From Linnemannia schmuckeri (taxonomy: Eukaryota; Mortierellomycota; Mortierellomycetes; Mortierellales; Mortierellaceae): 64,000 nucleotides of DNA. The DNA is taken from the NCBI GenBank assembly GCA_029449235.1, contig JANATG010000016.1, forward strand, positions 620,001-684,000, written 5' to 3'. Numbering within the stretch: the first letter of the stretch is position 1; each line of letters starts with the position of its first letter. Under the pieces are notes generated by a model, which worked only from the letters and a program-made list of their open reading frames with translations, had not been told where the DNA came from and ran no database searches. This document shows, piece after piece, positions 47,602-58,161 of this stretch. Both the position numbers and the translations under genes were made by a program.

Positions 47602-48751
47602 CTAGTTCTGAACTTCAACCTCATCCTTGAGTAATTGTTGGTCTGCCTTGACTTTCAGTAGCATACTGTCGAGATCACGAACAACGCTGTCGAGTCCATT
47701 GAGTTGTCCCATCCCCTCCCGGATAGCACTATTATGTGCGCGCACAAAGGCCTCAAGTCCATCGAGTCGCTCCATTATCGAGTCCGGTTTTTCTTCATTC
47801 GCTGTTGCTTAACGCTGTGAAGAAAGTATATCCTTTTAATCTGATCCATCGCCTTGTGCGACTTTTTGTTGGTCTCCTGTAGCTTTGACTTTCAAGTCGC
47901 GTAAGACGTCTGTTGTACCTGCAGGGATAACAAACGCTGAGCTCTTTGGTTTCTTTAACTAAATACCTCTAAATCCTTTGGTTTTCTTTTCCTGGAGGTG
48001 CTGTCGAGCTCCTGCATGGTGGTTGCTGTAGAATGATATTCCTGTTTGAGGATATTGATGTCTGTGTTGAGTAAAGTTGCAGGGGGAAGTGGTTGATTGG
48101 CGAGAGAAGTAGTATTTGAACTGACACATGGTCGTGAGGAGATCGATCCCGGTGAGGAGAGCAACTGATATCGCTATCCCGACTCTTTTTCCTCTCGCGC
48201 CTCCTTCTCCTTGCCGTCACGCTCCATTGCTTGTCCTGACTCTGGTTCTGAGGGAACTTGACAATCCATCTCCCGGCGTGGTCAACACACCGAACTATCC
48301 TGACACTCTGCACCGTCTCGATACAAGCATTCGCATACTGCCTCTTTAATGAATGATGCTCGTCTCAATCCCTGATGATATTTTGGAACTCTAGAAGGTT
48401 CTTTGCCAAGCTGCTCAAAACAGTCTCTGTCCAGACGGTGCCAATCGATCCCTCGATGAATGCGTCGAGTGCCCGCCGGTCAGCTACCATGCGCTCGTGC
48501 AGTCGCGGCAGTTGTTGTCCCTTGACATGGCGCAGTGCAGGCTCTTATTTATGCCTGGAGTGAAGGGCCTTCTCAATAGTGCAAGTGCATTGGGGATCCT
48601 CAAAGACCTTCAGGAAGTGATCGCGGTGTACTGGAGAGGGCAGCGCCATTTTACTTTTGGATTCGGCAGAGGAGGCGTTGACGGGCATGTCTGATGGTGT
48701 GTCGGTAATGGCTGAAGTGCTGTCATGAGGCGTAGTGGTCGGTCTGGACAT
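47602..48751 (-). pseudogene. Decayed coiled-coil gene of unknown function
   Basis: From ATG 48751 a minus frame runs 68 codons (including DHFLKVFEDPQCTCTIEKA), meets TAA at 48545-48547, continues in frame with RLHERMVADRRALDAFIEG and WTETVLSSLAKNLLEFQNI, meets TGA near 48372, and continues open into a basic Arg/Lys/Ser region to about 47970. A separate block at 47602-47811 reads MERLDGLEAFVRAHNSAIRE and ends in a coiled coil (SVVRDLDSMLLKVKADQQLL). A second, degenerate version of that end (DVLRDLKVKATGDQQK) lies near 47870-47915. The in-frame continuation past two stops suggests a damaged single gene, perhaps with a duplicated tail. Family unknown. Confidence 0.5.
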
Positions 48752-49496
48752 GGCAGATTAGGAAGGAAACGTAGAAGGGAGAGGACTGGATGGTGATGTA
48801 TATGTGATCCTTCCCTCATTTTCTTTTCTGGCCAAAGCAAAGCCACGTTTTACTATCAAACCTAACCGAGAACTTCCATCACAAATTACAGGCAGGAAGA
48901 CGGAGTCTGGTCCTGAGCGTCCTAAACACAGCCAATAAGGCGACTCGATCTGATCTGATCTACTACCCTGCCTGACAACAAAAGCTATCAAGCACCAGCT
49001 CTTTTTTTTTCATTTGCTTCTATACCCATTAAGCAACAGTGCCAGATACAAATGAATATCAACTCTTCATCAACAGGCAACGTGGAGCAGAGCTTTTTTT
49101 TTTTTTTTTTTTGTGTGTGAGGCAAAAGGTGAGCAAGGTGGGAGAAAGAATGTGTTTGGGAAATTCTTTTGAAGGATGGTTCCTTTGCATCTCCGGGTCA
49201 GAACTCAAAAAAAAAAATAGCAATCATGCATTTCGCTCAATGGTCATATCCTCAACACTAATGTCTGATCATCTCTACTCTTTGAATATCGCTTTTTTTT
49301 CAATTCTTGTTTTTCCGTCGCCTCTGTTGTGAAAAACAAATAGCCGCACTTGCAGATTTTGTGCTGTGCGCAATTCAGTTCAGGTGACGAAAAATTACCA
49401 CGCAAAAGGATTTTAGAGTAAAAATGAATAGTGTTATTAGGGTATGGATGTAACGAAAGATGAATGTTCGATGCAAGGGTTGAGGCCAGAGGACCA
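48752..49496. other. Intergenic region, poly(T) tract
   Basis: No gene supported. An 18-nt T run lies at about 49095-49112 and a GATCTGATCTGATC repeat near 48948-48962. Confidence 0.45.
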
Positions 49497-51578
49497 TCAA
49501 ACAGGCCGGGCAGTAGCATATTCGGCCACCTTGCTGCCTTCCTGCTGTGCCGAAATGGGTCTCTTCACGTGAAGACTGAGCTGTGGAGCTGGTTCAAAAG
49601 TAGCCTCGGTGTCATCGCGAGGTAAAAAATTCAATTGTGGACGGTTACTCAAAAGACGCCTTTCGAGCTCGACGGACAGCCACCTTGGCATGTGTTTCAT
49701 CACAGAGCGGGTCACCTTGGCCTTGAATCCCTATTGTGCAGCAACATAGTAGATTTATAAACAAAAAAATTAGGCGATTAGTCGATCAGTAGCAGGGTAA
49801 GGAAGGCTGTTGATTTTGAAGCAATAATTCTCTGTCCAATTACTTGCCTTGGCGATCATGTTCCTAAACGCTTGGCTGGTGGTGAATGCTATCTCGACCC
49901 ACGGGAGTCTCTCTTCGTGGTATGCTTTGAAGCACTCCTCGATTTGTGCGGTAACAGGGTGATCTGGAAGAGCGTGGATGTAATTGGCAAGCACGATAGC
50001 ATCGTGAATTGCGTTAGTAACACCTGCACCGCCTGCCGGGTTGAACTAACAAGGAGAAGAAACCAGGTAGCAACATGTTAGCGGGACTGAAGAAGGAAAA
50101 AAGGTCACATCAAATGAATACAACTGGATGCAAGAGTGCAATCTTACTTTGTGGCAGGCTATCCAGTGAGGTGAGCGACATTCAACAGAAGAAGAGCGCA
50201 TCGTTAGTTTTTCAAATTAAGCAAAAGGCATGTAAGGAACTAATAATGCAAGGACAGAGAAATTACCGTCGCCAATGAGAACCGTGCGGCCATGGTGCCA
50301 AGTCTCAAAGACCTTCTCCTCCAGCATCATCTTAGAGATCAGCTCCTTGGGAGTAAGGTCGATCAGATCGCCCAGTGTCATCGTCTTCTTCCTGCCACTG
50401 ACAACAGGAAAAGCTCGAACTTCTCTGCACATTGTATCGACTGCTTCCGCACCCCACTCCGACTGGCGAAAGGAGTCATTCTCCTTGCTACTCTCATCGT
50501 TTAGAAACTGGATTACCGAAAAGGTCACAGTAGACTGCTGCGTGGTAAAAGTCGACCACTTTGTTTATAGAAACGTCAAAAACAAGTTAGGCCGCATATG
50601 GTACTGCATTTTTCAGAAAAAAAGAAAAAAAAAAAATGAGAGTAATAAAACAAAGACGACGACTGAGGGCATAAACTTACGGCGTAGGGTTTGTTGTCTC
50701 CAAGGACGCGGACGAACTGTGAGGTCTCATACGCAAGGTGAGGAAACTCCTCCGTCGTCAGAGGTCTTGTTTGCCCTACCAAACACACTGTGCTGAAGGG
50801 AAGGGACTCATCGTCGGGCGGGGGTAACTTCATCTCCTTCTTAAGTCGAGCATAGAGGTTTTGACGAACTGCACTGTGTGCTCCATCTGCGCCTACGAGG
50901 ATGTCACCATCGTATTCTGAGCCGTCGCTGCATCGAATAATAACACCATTGCCTCCTTGTTGAGTCGAGAGGATCTTCTTTCCGAAATGAATGCGGTCTC
51001 TTGGGACCTGCCGCAATAGCAAGTCGTACAGCTTGGGCCTGGGAATAATTCGAGCTTCAGCTCCATATCTACGTGCATGAGAAATAAAATATGTGTCGCT
51101 GTCAATTGCCCGAAAGAAAATGAGTGCAGGAAAGTCGAGCAATGCATTGCATTTTTACCTCCGGACCGGGTCGTCAGCAGTACAAACGTTGAATTCTGAC
51201 TTGAGTTCCTCGTTCACGACTTGAATCACAGTCAGCTCTCGACTGAGAGCACGGAACTCCTCCCAAATACCCAATTGCTTAAACAGACAGGCAGTTGAAG
51301 CCGTCAACGAAATAGCCGGGCCTAGTATTGGTGAACGAGTGATTAGGTTCCGTTTCAATTGGTGCTAATAGCGACTCGAGTTCATACGTGTTTGTCCTCG
51401 TACCAAGGGGTTTGATTTCGGTGGCGCGCTCAAATATCTCGTATGGAGTACCCGACCTCTGTAGAACCGCGCCTAAAGCGAGTCCTCCTAGACCCCCTCC
51501 AACAATAAGGACCTTTGGACGCTTTGCGTGTGTGACTTTTCCGTCCCACTTGTGGGTGATGGCAGGGTTGATGTCCAT
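49497..51578 (-). CDS. FAD-dependent monooxygenase, group A (PF01494 type)
   Basis: Seven exons (51404-51578, 51159-51321, 50681-51068, 50267-50558, 50148-50158, 49848-50045, 49497-49730) join in phase to 486 aa. The FAD Rossmann motif is VLIVGGGLGGLALGAVL (about residues 23-39), the DG motif is ILVGADGAHSAVRQN, and the GD motif GDACHKFNPAGGAG spans the junction with an 11-nt exon that encodes ACHK. These are the three fingerprints of NAD(P)H-dependent aromatic hydroxylases of the salicylate hydroxylase type, which hydroxylate small substrates using flavin. The intron after exon 6 begins with GCAAGT, a GC-AG intron; no GT alternative keeps the frame. The substrate cannot be told. No membrane segment or signal peptide is evident. 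Confidence 0.9.
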
Positions 51579-52414
51579 GACGCTGAAATGGGAGAAGAGA
51601 AGGTGATGATGACGATGATGATGATGGTGATGATGAAAAAAGAGAAAAAAAGAGAAAAAAAAGGGAAAGATGAGAGAGCAATGAGGAGGAGGAAAGGAAG
51701 CCAAGGTTACAGGGATAGGGGCACAAGAGACAGGCAGCCGCCTTTAATGCTCTTTTCCTTTCTTTTATCATTGTCTGATGACTGTGCAACTGTGAGAGCG
51801 ATATCAAAGCCGACCATGTCCAACAAAAAAAAAATGTCTCCATCCACCAATCAAACCAACTCAAACAAGGACTGACCATCGATGAAATGGCTACGCCGAA
51901 CCTTGGTCCGAGGCGGAGGATGTACAGATATGAAGTCAGAGACAGGTGTGCGAGACAACTAGGCCTAGGTGAAGCAGCCCACCTGGCGCTGTCGTTATTC
52001 GTGGCTCGTGTCTACTTTCTGTCGTTCCTGAATAAAGGTATACTGGTCTGTGCATAACTAGCAACAACAACATCATCAACAGCAACAACAATAATAATAT
52101 GATCCAATCAAGCAACAAAACAATACTATACGAAAAAAGTGGCTCCATCAATTGCAGGCGAAAAAAACAAACATCGTTGTTGGGATATGAATAAATGTCT
52201 TTAAACATATGTTCTATAGCCCTTTCTCCCTCGTTTCTTCTTGTTGCTGTTGATATCCTTACCCTTCTTAAACGCTGTCTTCTTCACGACCTTATGCTTG
52301 TGTCGCTGCTCAATTTCAGCTCTCGTGCCTGGATCCTCGCACTGCATCGTATCACAGCAAGAACAGCGAGAACATTACCAGCAGCAGAAGTTGCTAACCG
52401 AGCAGATGTCCGCC
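51579..52414. other. Intergenic region upstream of the monooxygenase
   Basis: The minus-strand leader (51579-51870) is CT/CAT-rich, including an ATC repeat. The rest has no supported gene. Confidence 0.45.
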
Positions 52415-53010
52415 TCACTGTACTGGCAAAGGTACAACAGGCACAGTTATCGTCCTTGGACTCCTAAGACGAATTCTCTCACTGCGTCGAGGGGCTGTCG
52501 GTGGCGGAGTTGTGTCTGTAGTAGATTGAATTGTTTGACGTTGCCGGCGAGGAGTACTGGTGGGCTCTGAGAGTGGTGCACGTCGAGTCCTCGCTGGTCG
52601 TTGATAAGACGTGGCAGCATCCTGCATCCGCGCCCGCATCCTTACACTCCTACGAAGAATTAACTCAGAGTTGGACGCTTAGGTCTTAGTCCGCCTAGGT
52701 CGCTGAGGACCTTGCATCACCCCACCAACACAAACTGAACCGGGCTCAGAAATAGCAGCATCCAATCTACCAGTCGATTCGGCAACGGCTGTTTCGGTGG
52801 TGACAACCTCGCCAGCGAGGTTATCACCGCCGCTCGCGATGTCTGCAGAACCAAGACAAGACGTGCGTACAGTTGCAGTGGCAACTCCACAACCATCCGC
52901 AGGAGAGGAAAGTTGAGAGATCTCGGTACCGTCATTCTTGGTATCCGAATCCTTCTGCCACAATGCAGAATAATATGTCTCTTCTTCGGAACCGGTAGCC
53001 TCACCATTTT
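52415..53010 (-). pseudogene. Disordered protein remnant with basic, Arg-rich end
   Basis: A minus frame open from at least 53010 reads a Ser/Thr/Glu/Gly-rich stretch, meets TAA at 52679-52681 after RPRRTKT, and continues open in the same frame with SVRMRARMQDAATSYQ and APRRSERIRLRSPR to a stop at 52415. The composition is consistent over the stop, so this could be one gene with a nonsense change. The Arg-rich tail could bind nucleic acid. No known family recognised. It may be the 3' part of a longer gene that includes sequence up to 53900. Confidence 0.35.
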
Positions 53011-53936
53011 GACGCCCGGGACTTAGGGAGTTGGCTCGGGGCGAGGACTGATGTGAGAGCTAGACCGCGACTGTGATACCACTCGAAACCCCATCCGACG
53101 AACCCGAACCCAAAGGTGCTGACACAGACTGCGACTGATTGATAGGATCATTGGCTGTCGACGCCTTAGACAGGAGGGTTTTTCTCATCGCTATTACTTG
53201 GCACACTCTCCATAGAACCCGCATAAGGGACAGAGGTACCAGTCATTGACGCCCTTTGTGGTTGAGGTTGTGGTGATGGCCTTGTAGAGCTATGTAGAGA
53301 CGACATGGGTGAGTATCGTACAGAATTTTGCAGGGACGTCTGGGTGAAGGTCTCACGGGTCCTTGTAGATCGAATTGAGAAGATGGCCTTGGTGACGATG
53401 CAGCTGAAGACTAGGTCGGCGGTGTAGGACGAGACATGGGTGGCTGTCTGCGGAACTGAGGAAGGTCGCTGTGAGCTGTAAAATGCTGACCAACACCAAA
53501 TCTCTAGTCTCGTCTCCTGGTTGAAACGTCTCCTTGTTCTCGACTCCGAATCTCCAGACCTGACGGACGAGGCAATGTGGCCGTTGGCCTTCTAGGCAAG
53601 TTTGGTGCATTGGGAAAGGCATTTGTGATAGGAGAAAAAGAGGTTTGTGGGTGTCGCGGCGGAGTATGTGGGGCCAAAGTGGGCCCGTTGCTGACGAAGC
53701 TGCGATGTCCGCCAGAGAGATTCGAGCATCTGTTGGAGGAGCAACTGAACTTATAGAATACAGGAATGATGTTGAATGTCGGGAAGATGAATTGTCCAAG
53801 CTGCTAGTCGAAGGAGAAGAGGTGGTAGCGGTGGGCATACACTGTTGTTGGTTCGATAATGCTGGTGGTAGTGATGCCGCAGGTGCTACAATCGCTGGAG
53901 AAGCGCTGGTGCTGGATTAACTCACTCCTGCTGCTG

Positions 53937-55040
53937 CTACAGTTGCCTAAAGCCCGTCATTCCAATTGAGGAGTTCGCCATGAATCCGATCTTAGAGCGG
54001 CTCATACTCATCAGACAGGCTGACTGGGTCCCATACTGCGCTGGATGTTGAATTTGTCTCTTTTGACGGTTTGCTTCCCCAATTATATCGGCTGACAACC
54101 TCTGAGCAATGTTAATCGCATCTGTATCGATATGCTGTCGCTGAGACTGACGCTGTTGAATCTGGCGGAATTCTTCCAGGAATCGGTCATTGATGATGAT
54201 GTCTTGCTGCATGGAGGTTTGATGCTGCAGCTGTCTGTTCAAGGTTGTATTTCTCACAAATCGATTTTGGTCGACTGCTGGTGGTTCCTGTTGGCGCTGT
54301 TGTTGTTTCTGAGAGAGCGCCGTTGTGCTGTCGATATGACTAGTTGTGATGACATCTTTCTGGCGCATGGACACTTCAAGGGATGGCGATTTGATAGGAG
54401 GATGCAACAAATGCGCACTGATGCTGGCAAGAAGCGTGGCTGTCGAAGGGGTTGGGAGTGGAGTATGTGTGAGAGCTAGAATCTGTGAGAAAATTCGAGG
54501 GAAGATTACCCTGGTAGTCGTGGTCATTGGTTGAACATTCGTCAACTCAGAAGTGGTTGCAGTAGGCGTAGTCAAAATCAAAGTCGTCGGTGGAGACACT
54601 AGTGTTGCCATTGGGCATGAAACTATTATGGGTGCACTTGTCGAAATCACTGGAGTAGGCGCAACAAGAGCGCCTGGAGCTGCCGCCGTAGAGGGACAAA
54701 CGAGCGTTGCATCAGCTATCGTCGCTGCCGCTGTAGTTGATGCTGCTGCTGTTGTGGATACAAGTGTAGACGGTATGATTGAGGGCTGAAGCAGGGCAAC
54801 AAGAGAGGCGGCGATCGTGGAGGCAAAAGCCCTCGAAAAAGGAGAATTAGCCTGATTGCCGCTTTCACCACCTTTGTTACTAACTCCACATCTTGATCTC
54901 ACTCCAGCTCTTGATCTTAATCTTGATCCCGATCCTGATCCAAGTGCATGTCCCGCTCGTAACCCCGCTCCTAATCCAGGTCCAAAACCAGCCGAAACGC
55001 TGGTATGTGCGATTGTCGGCGAACTCGGGTTCGAAGTCAT
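53937..55040 (-). CDS. Hypothetical disordered Ser/Thr/Ala/Gln-rich protein
   Basis: A single open frame of 367 aa from ATG 55040. It starts with a Gly/Ala/Arg-rich quasi-repeat (GPGLGAGLRAG, GSGSGSRLRSRAG), continues with a long Thr/Ser/Pro/Val region and ends with a Gln-rich, probably helical part (QQQRQQEP, FLEEFRQIQQRQSQRQH, IAQRLSADIIGEANRQKRQI). No domain recognised. The length of the open frame and the change to a helical, charged end support real coding, but low complexity makes this uncertain. Minus-strand sequence downstream (53010-53900) has similar composition in several frames, so the gene may once have been longer. Confidence 0.4.
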   Translation of the reverse strand: MTSNPSSPTIAHTSVSAGFGPGLGAGLRAGHALGSGSGSRLRSRAGVRSRCGVSNKGGESGNQANSPFSRAFASTIAASLVALLQPSIIPSTLVSTTAAASTTAAATIADATLVCPSTAAAPGALVAPTPVISTSAPIIVSCPMATLVSPPTTLILTTPTATTSELTNVQPMTTTTRVIFPRIFSQILALTHTPLPTPSTATLLASISAHLLHPPIKSPSLEVSMRQKDVITTSHIDSTTALSQKQQQRQQEPPAVDQNRFVRNTTLNRQLQHQTSMQQDIIINDRFLEEFRQIQQRQSQRQHIDTDAINIAQRLSADIIGEANRQKRQIQHPAQYGTQSACLMSMSRSKIGFMANSSIGMTGFRQL

Positions 55041-55161
55041 TTCTTCATCAGTGTTAGGGCCACTTACTGATGATATTTATTCATATCCAATGCAATTTAT
55101 CGCTATATGTCCCTAACATCAATCCACCCCTCCCCTCCACTTCCGCCTGGCAAACTGCGCA

Positions 55162-56869
55162 TCAAAGAGCTATGTCCTCCATCTTCATTTCCACATCACT
55201 ACAATCATACGCACCGCCTTCCTTGTTCTGGTCCTGTTCACGACCCCTTTGAACCAGAGTCGGCGCGATATCTACGCTGCCACTCCTTCGTGACAACGAC
55301 AACGATCTTGAGAACGACAAGGAGCGAGACGACCGGCCGAAAAGATAAGGAGACGAAGGAAGGGAGCTACTGCTGAGATCGGCTCCAAAAACCTTGTAAG
55401 CTGACGAAAGGAATCCAAGCTCACTTCCTTGTGCCCTGTCTTGTGGATTTCGGCACAGCGTATACAGGTCTCTGTGAGCCTGCTGTTACTGACGCTCATT
55501 CCAGAGGACATAGGCAGCTTCGAGGGACATCGGGGGCGAGATACGGTTGTTGGCCGAGGCATTCGCTGATTACAGTGACGGTAGGGGTGGTGGTGGTGGT
55601 AGAGGGGGCGAGAGTGTGGAGTGAGGCTGAGGCGGCACGGGCAGCGAGTCCTGCAAGGGTAAAATACTCCACTTCTTGCTCGCTGCTTGCCTTGCCCTTC
55701 TTCTCCTCAGGATGCAGATCCTTTTGGTGGCGTTGACACTCATTATACTCGCGTCCAAGAATGACTGTCAGAGGAGCACACTTGTGTCGGCGATGTCGGT
55801 GACAACGACGACGGTGGCTATGGCTTTGGCTCTCGTTGCCGTTATCGTCGTTTTGGTAACGGTGCCGGCGGTGGTGATGTCGTCGGTGTCTGTGAACAGG
55901 CGGGGTCGGCTCGGAGGTCGGACCAGGATGCGCGACAGCAGGCCCAGGCATGGCAGCAGCAACAGCAGGGACTGATCGCATGTTGTTACTGCTGTTGTTA
56001 CTGTTGCTAATATCTTGACTCCTAGATTGCAGCTTGACGATGGGCAGGTGATGGGACCAACGTGGTTCGACCGGGGGTTGTACAAGTCAAACACGCGCAC
56101 AGTCTCGAGCGTGCGAAGATAGTGCACATCGTCGACCAACAAGATCTGGATCTGCAGTCGTGCAGGGAAGGGGATCCTATTCCAGCTACTATCTCCAAAG
56201 GAGGATGTTTGTTTCAAGGCTTGATACGAATCAGGGTTGGAAAGAATGGTTGTTGAGGCGAACTGTCGGCCGTCTCCCTTTTCATCCACTTGGTTAAACA
56301 GAGAACAAAACTTTTCTGTATCCTCATCGTCGTCTTTCTCGTCCGAGAGAAACAGCTCCCAGAGATCGTAGAGACGCCAGAGGTCTTTTGGTCGATATTG
56401 CGGTCCGGTCCAGGAACAACCTTGTGAGTCCTGAGCGGCCGTCTCATTTCGCGGTCACTGGTCTCCTGATGCGAGATCGGGAACGGAACTAAGTCGTTCT
56501 TGTTCTGGTCCTCATGCGGCGGCAGAGATGATTCATCACGTAGTCGGACCGAGCCGTTTTTGTAGTTGATGGAACGAGGACTGGGTCATGGGACAACCCC
56601 TGGCCGCGCTGCTTTTTTTTCTTGCTCGAAGGAGTGTGAAAAAGGTGCTCTTCGCGCTCGATGAGGGTAAAAGTACGAAGGTAGAGTAGAGACTCGGCGA
56701 AACGACGAAGATAAGGGGCTCGGTACTTCGGGACAATGTTGAGGTGGATCCAGATCTGATCGACGTCGAGGAGGAACACGACGCGGCAGCCGTACTTTGG
56801 GTCGAAGCGGAGACCATAACGAAAGTAGTGGTTTGTGAATACTTCTGGGTTTGGATTGTTCTTGGCCAT
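55162..56869 (-). pseudogene. Hypothetical gene with several frame changes
   Basis: From ATG 56869 a frame encodes NHYFRYGLRFDPKYGCRVVF, LLDVDQIWIHLNIVPKYRAP and YLRRFAESLLYLRTF, clearly protein-like. The message then moves through other frames: VRLRDESSLPPHEDQNKND, then YRPKDLWRLYDLWELFLSDE, ILLVDDVHYLRTLETVRVFD, then GREYNECQRHQKDLHPEEKK, ETCIRCAEIHKTGHKEV and finally an Arg/Ser-rich end stopping near 55162. Some changes may be introns I could not place; others have no splice signals nearby and look like indels. Overall it is either a multi-exon gene of unknown family or a recent pseudogene. Ends are approximate. Confidence 0.4.
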
Positions 56870-57573
56870 CTTGAACCTGGGAAAAGAGGAGGGAGAGAAC
56901 CGTAACAAAGTGTAGCTGTAGTAAGATAGGAAGGAAGGAAAAATCTGCGTATTTTGTCTTGCTTGTCGCGAGCAAAAAAAAAAAAAGAGGTGGGCGGTGC
57001 AACCATTTTATATGAAAGCGAAGGAGTGAAGGAAGTGTCCATAGTGATGATGGAAAGGTCTTCAAGGCCAAGAACAAAGGAGCGAGGGATGGAAGACACT
57101 ATAAAAAAAGGCGTTGGCAGTCGATGAATGCGAATACATATAGAGGACTCTCAGAACAAACAAACCACCAAACAAGTTGTGAGCAGACGAGAATCAACGC
57201 ACACGACCACTGCTGTATGTTACTTTTCCGACTAACCAGGAACAGCAGACAAACATCCTCTTCGGCTTTCTCCTTGCTCACATCAATAACATACAAAAGA
57301 AAAGAGAAAAGAGATATGTGGGGGGATTCGATGCTTTTGCATTTTATTCTTTCATTGCTCTGACAGAATGTAGATCCAAAGGCTTCTCGTCTCTCGTATA
57401 TGCATATTCCAGGGCTCAGGATGATAAAATGGGGGGAGCAAAGGGAAGAGAAAAAAGGGTGTTCGTTCTCTCTTCCTGTTTGAATTCCTTGTTATGGTTG
57501 GGTTGGGTGTTTTTGTTTCCCCTTCATGTTGATAATGAATCAAGGAAAAAGAACTCTAAAGAGATAGAGATCT
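56870..57573. other. Spacer between hypothetical gene and eS12
   Basis: Upstream part of the hypothetical gene (minus) and 3' region of the eS12 gene (minus). No gene seen. Confidence 0.5.
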
Positions 57574-58161
57574 TTAACGGGTCTTGAAGTACTCGAGGAG
57601 GACGTTCATGGCCTCGGACTCCTCACCGAAATCCTTGACGACGACGCAGGAGCAGCCGACGACCTTGCGGGCGTTACCCTCGCGGTCGATCTTGCAGAGA
57701 CCGGACCACTCGCCGAGCTTCTTGGCGTCAGAGACCTTGATCAAGTTGATGTTGTGCTCAGCGCAGAGAGCCTCAACGAGCTTGATGTACTCCTTCTCAG
57801 TGCAGGTCTCAACGAGGACGGCCATATGGGCCTGGCGTCTATTATAGGCAGTTAAATTGGTAAGGGTTAGAAAGTGCTGTTTGTTGGTTCTTGGTAGGTT
57901 ATGTTGCTGCAAGCAATTGAACAATTGAAGAAGAGACTATGCGACATCCAATTATCAGCTATTCAACTACCAAATGACTTAAAAAGAGAAAAAGAGAGAA
58001 AAGTACCTGTCAAGAGCCTTGGCGCACTCACGGAGACCGCGAGCGAGACCATCGTGGACAAGGGCACGCTTCAAGACGTCCTGGAGAGCCTCCTCGACGG
58101 ACATCTGGCCGCGGGCAGTGGTGTCGGCAGCGACCTCGACTTCAACGTGGGCATCAGACAT
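57574..58161 (-). CDS. RPS12: 40S ribosomal protein eS12
   Basis: Exons 58007-58161 and 57574-57838 join in phase (GACAG|GTACTT, AATAG|ACG) to 139 aa, close to the usual length. The N-terminus is acidic (MSDAHVEVEVAADTTARG); the core has EEALQDVLKRALVHDGLARG, LRECAKALDRRQAHMAVL, CTEKEYIKLVEALCAEHNIN and KVSDAKKLGEWSGLCKIDRE, with GCSCVVVKDFGEESEAMNVL near the end. This is an L7Ae/L30e-fold protein of the small subunit head. The intron contains AACCCTTACC on the coding strand. Clean frame with strong codon bias toward GAG/AAG, as expected of a highly expressed gene. Confidence 0.96.

Noticed and set aside
46145..51578. Secondary-metabolite cluster formed by the PhzF-like gene and the FAD monooxygenase
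   Set aside because: Only two such genes are present, separated by a decayed unrelated gene, with no backbone synthase, transporter or regulator nearby.
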